NCBI GenBank assembly: GCA_021163265.1
Contig: JAGGXC010000025.1
Coordinates: 1 to 43,124, forward strand
Direction of reading: 5' to 3'
From: a bacterium
GTDB taxonomy: Bacteria > Patescibacteriota > Minisyncoccia > Minisyncoccales > JAGGXC01
Length of the DNA: 43,124 bases
A model generated the notes under the pieces. It made no database searches. It was not told the origin of the DNA and worked only from the letters and a program-made list of their open reading frames with translations. Below, one piece after another: positions 1 through 7,293 of the stretch. The translations under genes and the position numbers were made by a program. Position 1 is the stretch's first letter. Each line of letters begins with the position of its first letter.

Positions 1-36
1 CCATATATAATTAATATAGGTTACTTTGCATTATTG

Positions 37-576
37 CTAAATGGGCCAGTTATACTTGAGAATTATTTGTTCCTTTAGTTCCCTGCAACTATTAATTTCT
101 GTTTCTGATGTATCTAAGATATCTTTAATTAATCTGACTGTATACTCTAGTTTTTCCAGAAAATCAAGTTCATCTCTTGCAAATTCGTCCATTTCTTCTG
201 GAGATCTAAACTCAGCGTTTTCGAATCTGTTTTTACATCTCTGATAATAGATACACTTTTTATGTCTTCCTCCGTAATAATTGCAGAATTCACAGGGGGT
301 ATTTAAGATTTCAATTTTTCTCAGAGGATCTTTTTCTTCCAGTATTTCCTCGAATTTTCTTTTAGTTAGTGAGATCACTACATTTGGTGGTATTCGTTCT
401 CTCCAGCGAGAATTTGCTTTTAAGTTTGATTCACTAAAGAAATATTCAAGAAGGGACTTTGGCGGAATGAACTCGTGCACGTTCTGATCTTCCTGTTCTT
501 CTATTTCATAATAAGGTCCTATCTTTTCTATGTCTTTTATAATTTCTATCTCTTCCAGAGATTTCTTATCCCACAT
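37..576 (-). CDS. hypothetical protein with a Cys-rich (CxxC...C...C) putative zinc-binding segment
   Basis: 179 aa ORF; internal CEFCNYYGGRHKKCIYYQRC motif; partial SD (GGTGA) 7 nt upstream of the ATG. Confidence 0.7.
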   Translation of the reverse strand: MWDKKSLEEIEIIKDIEKIGPYYEIEEQEDQNVHEFIPPKSLLEYFFSESNLKANSRWRERIPPNVVISLTKRKFEEILEEKDPLRKIEILNTPCEFCNYYGGRHKKCIYYQRCKNRFENAEFRSPEEMDEFARDELDFLEKLEYTVRLIKDILDTSETEINSCRELKEQIILKYNWPI

Positions 577-633
577 TTTCTGATCACCAAGCTATTGATC
601 AAGAAAATTGATGAACAACTTGCTGATCAGAAA
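577..633 (-). promoter_or_regulatory. inverted repeat abutting the start codon of the 37..576 gene (operator or translational hairpin)
   Basis: TTTCTGATCA (577-586) and TGATCAGAAA (624-633) are perfect reverse complements; inner ATCAA/TTGAT and CAAG/CTTG pairs; three TGATCA palindromes. Confidence 0.6.
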
Positions 634-644
634 TCTCCTTAATT

Positions 645-679
645 GGGAAAAAAGAGGAGGAGAGAATTATTTTCTCTCC
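645..679 (-). terminator. intrinsic terminator (minus strand)
   Basis: minus strand GGAGAGAA-AATAA-TTCTCTCC followed by TCCTCTTTTTT. Confidence 0.7.
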
Positions 680-957
680 AGATAATTATTAGAAGTTGGT
701 TTGAGCTGGAGAAGCTCGCACCAAATGAAAGAACAATAAGAAACTGAGTTTGGCTTCCAGCTGGTCCAATTCCTAAGAAAAAGCGCTTAGCATAGACTGA
801 AAGCCTGGCAATACTAGTAATTATCAGATGTGCACAAGGATATCAAAGTGAAGGATGCCAGATTTAGTAATGCCGCAACGCTCAGTTTCTTTTACTTATA
901 AAAGAGCTTTTAAAAAGTCTGGAAATAGAGAGAAATTTATATTTCTTTCTATTTCCA
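645..957 (-). ncRNA. candidate structured RNA of about 300 nt (orphan riboswitch/attenuator leader or stand-alone sRNA)
   Basis: promoter at 963-992; 5' 18-bp hairpin 919-936/941-958; long-range 11-bp helix 738-748/881-891; inner helices 752-756/801-805, 773-777/786-790, 805-810/856-861; hairpin 696-724; terminal intrinsic terminator. Confidence 0.6.
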
Positions 958-962
958 GTCAT

Positions 963-992
963 ATTATATCATATTCCTTAGGTATTTGTCAA
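963..992 (-). promoter_or_regulatory. sigma70-type promoter
   Basis: minus strand TTGACA (992-987), 18-nt spacer, TATAAT (968-963). Confidence 0.7.
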
Positions 993-997
993 GCAAA

Positions 998-1022
998 ATG
1001 CCCTTTATATAAGAAAGGGCAT
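998..1022 (-). terminator. probable terminator hairpin downstream of the 1040..1567 gene
   Basis: ATGCCCTTT/GAAAGGGCAT inverted repeat followed on the minus strand by TTTTGC. Confidence 0.45.
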
Positions 1023-1039
1023 AGATATTTTCTCTCTTT

Positions 1040-1567
1040 TTATAAATTTAGATGCGTCAAAAAGCTATTAAGTCTTTTTCCTATTTCTATAAGAATCGCA
1101 TCGTAAAGATTTTTCGTGCTTTTATTTACAGATGTTATAATAGATACCAACTCTTTTGTTTTTTCATATGTTTCTCGCAAGGCAATCTGTGAAACTTCCA
1201 GCATTATCAGTATTGCACCTGTGCCAATTAACATTAATAAACTTGCTGTGCCGTCTACAGAAAAGAAGGCTGTCCAAAGGAATAAAAACAGTGAAGTAAG
1301 CAAAGCAAGGACTATCATTAGATACGCTTTTCTTATTTGTTTTACACACGGAGTATATTCTTCTTCTTTACAAGGAATGTTCGGTGCTTCAGAGAAAATC
1401 GAGAGAGGTTTTTCGTTATATCTTAGGTTTGTCAACGAGCAAGAAAAGATTTCTTTGATTTTCTTAGAAGCTTTATTTGCATAAGTCACTGCAATCGCCA
1501 TAGAAATCATTATAATTCCTGCCAGAACAAAAGCGACTTCAGCAAATATATTTTCTACACCCTCCAT
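1040..1567 (-). CDS. hypothetical membrane protein
   Basis: 175 aa ORF with several hydrophobic segments; SD-like AGGTGAAA upstream of the ATG. Confidence 0.7.
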   Translation of the reverse strand: MEGVENIFAEVAFVLAGIIMISMAIAVTYANKASKKIKEIFSCSLTNLRYNEKPLSIFSEAPNIPCKEEEYTPCVKQIRKAYLMIVLALLTSLFLFLWTAFFSVDGTASLLMLIGTGAILIMLEVSQIALRETYEKTKELVSIITSVNKSTKNLYDAILIEIGKRLNSFLTHLNL

Positions 1568-1596
1568 CTTTTCACCTGTTTTCTTATTTTATTTTT

Positions 1597-1624
1597 ATTA
1601 TATATATTATTTGTTTTCTGTCAA
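1597..1624 (-). promoter_or_regulatory. sigma70-type promoter for the 1040..1567 gene
   Basis: minus strand TTGACA (1624-1619), 16-nt spacer, TATAAT (1602-1597). Confidence 0.55.
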
Positions 1625-1637
1625 TATAAAAAAATAA

Positions 1638-1660
1638 GTCTCATAAGTAAATTATGAGAC
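1638..1660 (-). terminator. perfect 9-bp hairpin with U-rich tail on the minus strand
   Basis: GTCTCATAA-GTAAA-TTATGAGAC; minus strand continues TTATTTTTTT. Confidence 0.6.
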
Positions 1661-1682
1661 TATCTATGATGAAAGAACTGGA

Positions 1683-1788
1683 AATGGTAGGGAAAGGTAT
1701 CAAAAAAAGAAAGGAAAGATGGATGGGATGGTGAGATGACGGGATGGGATTGCCTTCTTTTTAAAAAGATACCTTTCCCTACTCCATT
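1683..1788. repeat. long inverted repeat flanking a G-rich core
   Basis: TAGGGAAAGGTATC (1688-1701) and GATACCTTTCCCTA (1768-1781) are perfect 14-bp arms, extended by AATGG/CCATT; core has several GG/GGG runs. Confidence 0.75.
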
Positions 1789-1826
1789 ATCTATATTATT
1801 GATTTTTTAAAATTTTGTCAAGCTCT

Positions 1827-2471
1827 TTAGCTAAAGAAGATAAAAATTACATTCTTAAGTCGATTAGTTTTTTTGATACTGTCATTCTGTGGTTCAATAG
1901 TGTAAATAACTAAATCTTTTCCTTCTTTTGTCACAAATATATTACCACAATGGTATTCACCGCTTTCTTTATCTAAATAACATATTTCTCCGAAGCAAAT
2001 CTCTGACCATCCGGGGATTGTTATTTGGCCATACAATCTTGTAGCAAAATCGTCGCAATCGAATTCATCATCATCGTAAAAAAATCTGTCTGTATAATCC
2101 TTCCTTAAAAACCTTCTTATTTCAGAAACTGAGGTTAACTTGTACTTATAATCCCCTATAAAGAGATTTGTATTCAATCCATACCAAACAGTTCTATTTA
2201 CGATGAAGTTGTATAATTCCTTATTGCTGATTTCTCCTAGTATCTTAGGTGGCGGAATATCTGCAGTCGGTGGCAACATACAGACCATTGCTACAGAAGA
2301 AAATACAATTAAAAAAATACCGATATGCAGGAATATAAGAAATACTGTTTTTTCTTCCCCTTTTTTTATTTTTATTCTTCGTCTTTTCTTTCGTTCTTTT
2401 TGCTGCGTTTCGCTTTCTGATCTTTCGATTAATCTGTCTACCAGTTCTTCTACATTTCTTTTTTCTTTCAT
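1827..2471 (-). CDS. membrane-anchored protein with a possible papain-like (agglutinin-C-type) domain
   Basis: 214 aa ORF with one TM; motif pattern DCDDFATRLYG...W..I.FGE...YHCGNIFV...IEPQNDSI; strong SD (AGAGGAGAGAAGAGGAA). Confidence 0.6.
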   Translation of the reverse strand: MKEKRNVEELVDRLIERSESETQQKERKKRRRIKIKKGEEKTVFLIFLHIGIFLIVFSSVAMVCMLPPTADIPPPKILGEISNKELYNFIVNRTVWYGLNTNLFIGDYKYKLTSVSEIRRFLRKDYTDRFFYDDDEFDCDDFATRLYGQITIPGWSEICFGEICYLDKESGEYHCGNIFVTKEGKDLVIYTIEPQNDSIKKTNRLKNVIFIFFS

Positions 2472-2524
2472 TTCCTCTTCTCTCCTCTCTTCTTATTTAT
2501 AAGTTTCTTTTTGATTTGTCAATA

Positions 2525-3055
2525 CTATATTATTCTTTTGATTATTTTTAGAAAAAAATAAGCTATAAACGATCCTATTAAGGCGGTTGCTAACTGGGGC
2601 CAACTCATCATTACTGTTGCTTTGGCAGCAATTTCTTTTTTGATTATTAAATTGATTACTACCTGACTGCTTGCAAATAGAAAGATGAACTTCAAGAAAC
2701 TTGCACTGATTGCTCCGAGCCAATAGTTCTTATTTTTTAAGTACCCAAAAGCTAAAATTAAAATTGCATTACCTGTCATAATAAAAGGAATCATAGGAGC
2801 AAGTATAGCCGGAAGTAGTCCAATAGATAAAGCAAATAAACTCGGGAGAAGTCCTATCAAAAGAGTAGCCTCTGTTCCTAAAAGTGCTACTCCTACAAAG
2901 AGGCTTGCATTTACAAGCGGTCCTGTAAGAGCCTGTTGTTTTAAAAAAGGAGCGGTGATACTGATTCCAAGAAGAGTAGCAAAGACTGCTAATTTCCAGA
3001 TAAGGGTTTTGTCCAATAAAATGGGTTTTGTTATATATGTTTTTGTTTCTTTCAT
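2525..3055 (-). CDS. small polytopic membrane protein next to the hydrogenase genes
   Basis: 176 aa, about five hydrophobic helices; co-directional and 6 bp downstream of the hydrogenase gene. Confidence 0.65.
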   Translation of the reverse strand: MKETKTYITKPILLDKTLIWKLAVFATLLGISITAPFLKQQALTGPLVNASLFVGVALLGTEATLLIGLLPSLFALSIGLLPAILAPMIPFIMTGNAILILAFGYLKNKNYWLGAISASFLKFIFLFASSQVVINLIIKKEIAAKATVMMSWPQLATALIGSFIAYFFLKIIKRII

Positions 3056-3061
3056 ATTTTT

Positions 3062-4798
3062 TTATTTTAATTTTTTTATTTTTTCTTTTGTTTTTTTAGA
3101 ATAAGAAGTGTGCAATATAGAATGTGCTAGTGATTTTTCTTTTTCTAAAAATTCCTTATAAATTTTTTCAACTATTGGATTTTTGTGAGCTTTTCTTATA
3201 TGTTTTTTCTTATCTATCGTATACAAAGATTGAGCTCTCTTTTTTCTAATCTCTTTATTAGTTGGAATTGGTTGCCCTCCTCCTCCAATACATCCTCCTG
3301 GACAAGCCATCACTTCTATACAGGTGTATTTTTCTTTTGGGTTTGATTTGATTTCTTCAAGTAATTTTTTTGCATTACCAAGTCCATTTACTACGGCGAT
3401 TTTTCTTACCTTACCATTTATTTTGATTTCTGCTTTTTTTATTCCTTTCATTCCTCTCATAGGTTTGAAGTCAATTCTTTTTAATGTCTTTTTTGTAAGA
3501 ATCTCATAAGTGGTCCGGAAAGCGGATTCCATCACTCCCCCGCTGGCTCCATAAATTACACCAGCTCCTGAAGGATTGCCAAAAATATTATCTAATTTTT
3601 CTGGCTTTATTTTTTTGAAATTTATTTTCTTTCTTTTAATCAATCGCGCTAATTCACGAGTGGTTAAAACATAATCTACTGGTTTCATTCCTTTAATTTT
3701 TAACTCTGGTCTGGTAATCTCATATTTTTTAGCAATACAAGGCATAATAGAAACAACAACTATATTTTTGGGATTTATTTTTTGTTTCTCTGCCCAGTAG
3801 GTTTTTATTAACCCTCCCAGAATTACCTGTGGAGAACGAACAGTAGTTAAATTATGAATAAATTCAGGATAATAATATTCAATATATCTTACCCATGCCG
3901 GGCAGCACGAGGTTAAGCTTGGTAGGTTTTTATTTGATTTTATTCTCTCGACTATTTCTTTTGATTCTTCGGTGGTAGTAAAATCTGCACCGACGGATGT
4001 ATCAAAAACTTTATCAAAACCAAGTTTTTTCAAAACAGCAGCAATCTTTCCCGTAACTACTTCTCCATAAGCCATTCCAAATTCTTCTCCAATGCTTGTT
4101 CTAATAGATGGTGCAAATTGCACTACAACTATTTTGTTTTTTTCGTTTAAGGGCTTTTCGATCTCTTCGAACTCCCCTACTCCTTCAAATGCTCCTGCTG
4201 GACAATGAATGAGACATTGGCCGCAGTAAACGCATACTTTATCTTTTCTTGGTACTACCTTAAAGAGATGATGATCCTTTGTTTCTTTTACTTCCAAAAA
4301 ACCAACACCCTGTTTTTCACATATTTCTACACAATTGCGGCAATCAATGCATTTTGAACTATCAAATATTATAGCGGGTCCGAATTGATAAACAGGATAG
4401 TTTGTTTTTCTGTCTTTAAATCTATTAATTGTTACTTTATATTTTTTTGCCAATTCAAGAAGTTGGCAATTGTTTTGCCAGACGCAATCGTAACATTCTT
4501 CTTTATGCTGCGAGAAAAGAAGTTCTAAATTTATTTTTCTTGCTTTCTTAACTCGTCTAGAATTCGTAAGTATTTCCATTCCTTCTTGGACCTCTGTAGA
4601 ACAAGAAGTAACTAATCGGTTTTTTCCTTTGATTTCCACAACACAAATGCGACAGCTTGCTTTTTCTTTTAGATCAGGATGATAACAAAGAGTAGGAATT
4701 TCAATATTATTTTTTCTTGCTACTTCCAGTATTGTTTCTCCCTTTTTTGCTTTGATTTTCTTGCCGTTGATAAAAATATAGAAACTTTTCTTTTTCAT
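3062..4798 (-). CDS. hydA: [FeFe]-hydrogenase catalytic subunit with N-terminal 2Fe-2S, His-Cys 4Fe-4S and two 4Fe-4S domains
   Basis: H-cluster motifs TSCCPAWV, MPCIAKK and MACPGGCIGGGGQP; CxxCxxCxxxC ferredoxin motifs; HKEECYDCVWQNNC. Confidence 0.95.
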   Translation of the reverse strand: MKKKSFYIFINGKKIKAKKGETILEVARKNNIEIPTLCYHPDLKEKASCRICVVEIKGKNRLVTSCSTEVQEGMEILTNSRRVKKARKINLELLFSQHKEECYDCVWQNNCQLLELAKKYKVTINRFKDRKTNYPVYQFGPAIIFDSSKCIDCRNCVEICEKQGVGFLEVKETKDHHLFKVVPRKDKVCVYCGQCLIHCPAGAFEGVGEFEEIEKPLNEKNKIVVVQFAPSIRTSIGEEFGMAYGEVVTGKIAAVLKKLGFDKVFDTSVGADFTTTEESKEIVERIKSNKNLPSLTSCCPAWVRYIEYYYPEFIHNLTTVRSPQVILGGLIKTYWAEKQKINPKNIVVVSIMPCIAKKYEITRPELKIKGMKPVDYVLTTRELARLIKRKKINFKKIKPEKLDNIFGNPSGAGVIYGASGGVMESAFRTTYEILTKKTLKRIDFKPMRGMKGIKKAEIKINGKVRKIAVVNGLGNAKKLLEEIKSNPKEKYTCIEVMACPGGCIGGGGQPIPTNKEIRKKRAQSLYTIDKKKHIRKAHKNPIVEKIYKEFLEKEKSLAHSILHTSYSKKTKEKIKKLK

Positions 4799-5775
4799 AA
4801 CAAATTCTCAATTAGACTTTTGAAAGGATTTACCATTATTTTTCCTAATGGACATAAGCTTGTAGCGTCCAAGACAAAAAATAGGTCTTTCAGTGTTTTA
4901 TTATCCAATTTCTTTTTTTGAAGCATTTCTGCTATTCTGAAAGCTCCTTCTCGGCAAGGAGTACATTTATCACAGTTTTCTCTCAAAAAGAAGTTGTTCC
5001 ATTTCTTCATTAACTGAAATAAATCTATTTTTTTTCTATTAAACACAATTATAGTAGCAATTCCTTTAATTTGTCTGTTTAGTTGATTGGGTAGAAGAAT
5101 TTCACCTGCTGCTCCTCCACCTGCTTGAACAAAAAAATCAAAATTAGGGATATTTTTTGTTTCTTGAAGCACTTTTTTTATTGTCCATTTCTCAGGCAGT
5201 TGAAAAACACCAGGATTTTTAATATCTCCGCTGATTGAGAAAAATTTTTGGTTTTTGTACTCGTTTTTGGCAATTTTTGCCACCCAATAAAAAGTTTCTA
5301 CATTGTTGACCAATGTAGGATATCCCCATAGCCCTTTTTGGGTAGGATAAGGAGGTTTTGGACGAGGAAGAGCAACTTTTCCTTCAATTGCTTCACAAAT
5401 TGCTGTTTCTTCTCCTGATAAATATCCTCCTTGTTTTTTTACGATATTGATTGCGAGATTTCTTGTGAGTTTTTTAAGTTTGTATGCAAATCTTTTGTAA
5501 TAATCTTTTCTCAAATAAATATAGGCAGTGCTGTTATCTAGAAATTCAAGAGCGATTTTTATTCCTTCTATGACTTCATTTGGATGATTTTGGAGAATAA
5601 AACCGTCTTTGAAAGTGCCCGGTTCTCCTTCTGATCCGTTGCAGATAATAAACTTTTTTTCTGCTTTTTCTTTCTTTACCAGCTGCCATTTCAACCAAGT
5701 TGGAAAGCTCGAACCACTTCGTCCTGTAAGTTTTTCTTTTTTTAACTTTGTTATGATGTTTTCTCTTTTCATCAA
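4795..5775 (-). CDS. NuoF/HydB-like flavoprotein subunit (short form)
   Basis: NGSEGEPGTFKDG, YLSGEETAICEAIEGK, PTLVNNVET and CDKCTPCREG motifs; overlaps the hydA start. Confidence 0.85.
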   Translation of the reverse strand: MMKRENIITKLKKEKLTGRSGSSFPTWLKWQLVKKEKAEKKFIICNGSEGEPGTFKDGFILQNHPNEVIEGIKIALEFLDNSTAYIYLRKDYYKRFAYKLKKLTRNLAINIVKKQGGYLSGEETAICEAIEGKVALPRPKPPYPTQKGLWGYPTLVNNVETFYWVAKIAKNEYKNQKFFSISGDIKNPGVFQLPEKWTIKKVLQETKNIPNFDFFVQAGGGAAGEILLPNQLNRQIKGIATIIVFNRKKIDLFQLMKKWNNFFLRENCDKCTPCREGAFRIAEMLQKKKLDNKTLKDLFFVLDATSLCPLGKIMVNPFKSLIENLL

Positions 5776-5887
5776 GATCAGCTTTGTCTGAAGAAAATCT
5801 CTTTTTAAGATATTCGCCGATTATTGCTAGAGATCTTGTTAGAAACCTTTCTGTAGATTTTACTTTTTTCTTTGACTTTGATTAAGC

Positions 5888-7264
5888 TTAATCTTTCTTT
5901 AGTCTAATTATTATTTCTTTGATTGTATCTTGGAAATTGCCAAAGTTTATGTTTTCTACTGTCCCTTGATCGGTATAGATGCATCTTATAAAAAACGGGT
6001 CTGCTTTGAAAATATACTCTTCATACTTTAAATTTCCTTTAAGGAAGGTTCCTACTGAGTTTCCGAAATATGAATTATGGTATACTTCTTTTGAATTAAT
6101 TTCTGAAAATTCTGTTTCTGGAGTGAAATCTAATTTACGTACTTTTGAGACTTTATCTATAAAATCTTTGAGAGATAAAGAGGAGATATTTTGAGGGCAT
6201 TCTATGATTCCAAAGACAGAGATTTCGAGAGCTGGTCCTGCAATATTGTGAGGTAATATTTCTTTAGAATAGACAATTGTCTTGCAACCAAGATAAAAAT
6301 CTTCTTCTAAAGTTTCTTCTTCTGGAGAAGAATAATATTTTTTCGTGCTTTCTTGGATAATCTTTTTTAATTCATCCTTTGTAAAAGTAGTTTTTTCTTT
6401 TATTTTGAATTCGTTTGAATATACAGTGAATTTTTCTTCCTTAACAGCTTTATTTTTTTCATATTCTTTCAAAGTGATATCTGCTTTTATACGGTAAATA
6501 CCAGCTGGTTGTTGTTGCATTGTGCATATATCTTTTTGATTCCAAGAAAGTTCTCTGGTAGAGCTTGCAGGAAGGGGTTCAGGAGGTATCACAACCGGAA
6601 GTTCTGGATTACACTCCTCATGGTGAATACGGATAGGGATAGTTGTACTGTTTTTATTAATCCTCTCGATTTGATATATAAATTCTCCCGATTTATCTGA
6701 ATTGTTTTCTATAATAATTTTTACTACCTCCCCCTGCTCATACTCTGTTTTGTCTGTAGCGAGGATTACTTGTACTTGTTTTTCAATTTTACATCCACAC
6801 TTTTCAGTATTCTCTTCAGTAATCAAATCTGGATTTGAAATCCAAGGGCAGGGTTCAGATTCGTTCTTCGCTACAGCTTTGCAATACTCTTCACAGTTGA
6901 TTTCTCTTTTTGCTATGCATTTATTATCAACGCAAATAGGTGTGAATTTCTCTATATTTAGGCAGTCAAAACAAAGAGGTGGGGCATACTGCGGACAAGT
7001 TGGCGGGCATTTTGCTTTCATCTCTTGTTCTATTTTTTCTTTATTCCATTTATTTACAACCATTGGCGGTTTTCTTTTACATGGATCTGAAGGCGGGCAA
7101 CATCTAATAAAATCCAAAAACACACAATCTGAATCTTTCTGGCAATATTTTTCATCACCAATAACTTTTGTCTCTAGTGTTAGTTTATTCCAAATTAACA
7201 GTCCGCTAATTACAACAACTCCAATAACCAACACTCCGATTAAGATTTTAATTTTTTGGTTCAT
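5888..7264 (-). CDS. exported/membrane-anchored Cys-rich protein, paralogue 1 (TDKTEYEQGE module)
   Basis: 458 aa; N-terminal signal anchor MNQKIKILIGVLVIGVVVISG; shared ILATDKTEYEQGEVVKI module. Confidence 0.75.
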   Translation of the reverse strand: MNQKIKILIGVLVIGVVVISGLLIWNKLTLETKVIGDEKYCQKDSDCVFLDFIRCCPPSDPCKRKPPMVVNKWNKEKIEQEMKAKCPPTCPQYAPPLCFDCLNIEKFTPICVDNKCIAKREINCEEYCKAVAKNESEPCPWISNPDLITEENTEKCGCKIEKQVQVILATDKTEYEQGEVVKIIIENNSDKSGEFIYQIERINKNSTTIPIRIHHEECNPELPVVIPPEPLPASSTRELSWNQKDICTMQQQPAGIYRIKADITLKEYEKNKAVKEEKFTVYSNEFKIKEKTTFTKDELKKIIQESTKKYYSSPEEETLEEDFYLGCKTIVYSKEILPHNIAGPALEISVFGIIECPQNISSLSLKDFIDKVSKVRKLDFTPETEFSEINSKEVYHNSYFGNSVGTFLKGNLKYEEYIFKADPFFIRCIYTDQGTVENINFGNFQDTIKEIIIRLKKD

Positions 7265-7293
7265 GGTTTCTTCATAGAGTGTTTCTGAATTCT

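Noticed and set aside
594-645. Minus-strand leader peptide beginning after AAGGAG (CTG/TTG ... TAG, ~12 codons)
   Set aside because: Needs a CTG or poorly spaced TTG start and has no composition clue; too short to support.
645-957. Possible known RNA (tmRNA, RNase P, SRP, 6S, group I intron or rRNA fragment); a CTAGTAAT stretch faintly recalls 16S rRNA
   Set aside because: No extended match to conserved cores of those RNAs was recognisable, and the paired arms do not follow their layouts; left as unassigned ncRNA.
5609-5887. Open frame upstream of and antiparallel or out of frame with hydB (KSKKKVKSTERFLTRSLAIIGEYLKKRF...)
   Set aside because: Basic low-complexity translation overlapping hydB out of frame with no start/SD evidence; likely chance.
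6702-7277. 191 aa plus-strand ORF
   Set aside because: Fully antisense to the 5888..7264 coding sequence, which has a clear signal anchor and conserved module; shadow ORF.
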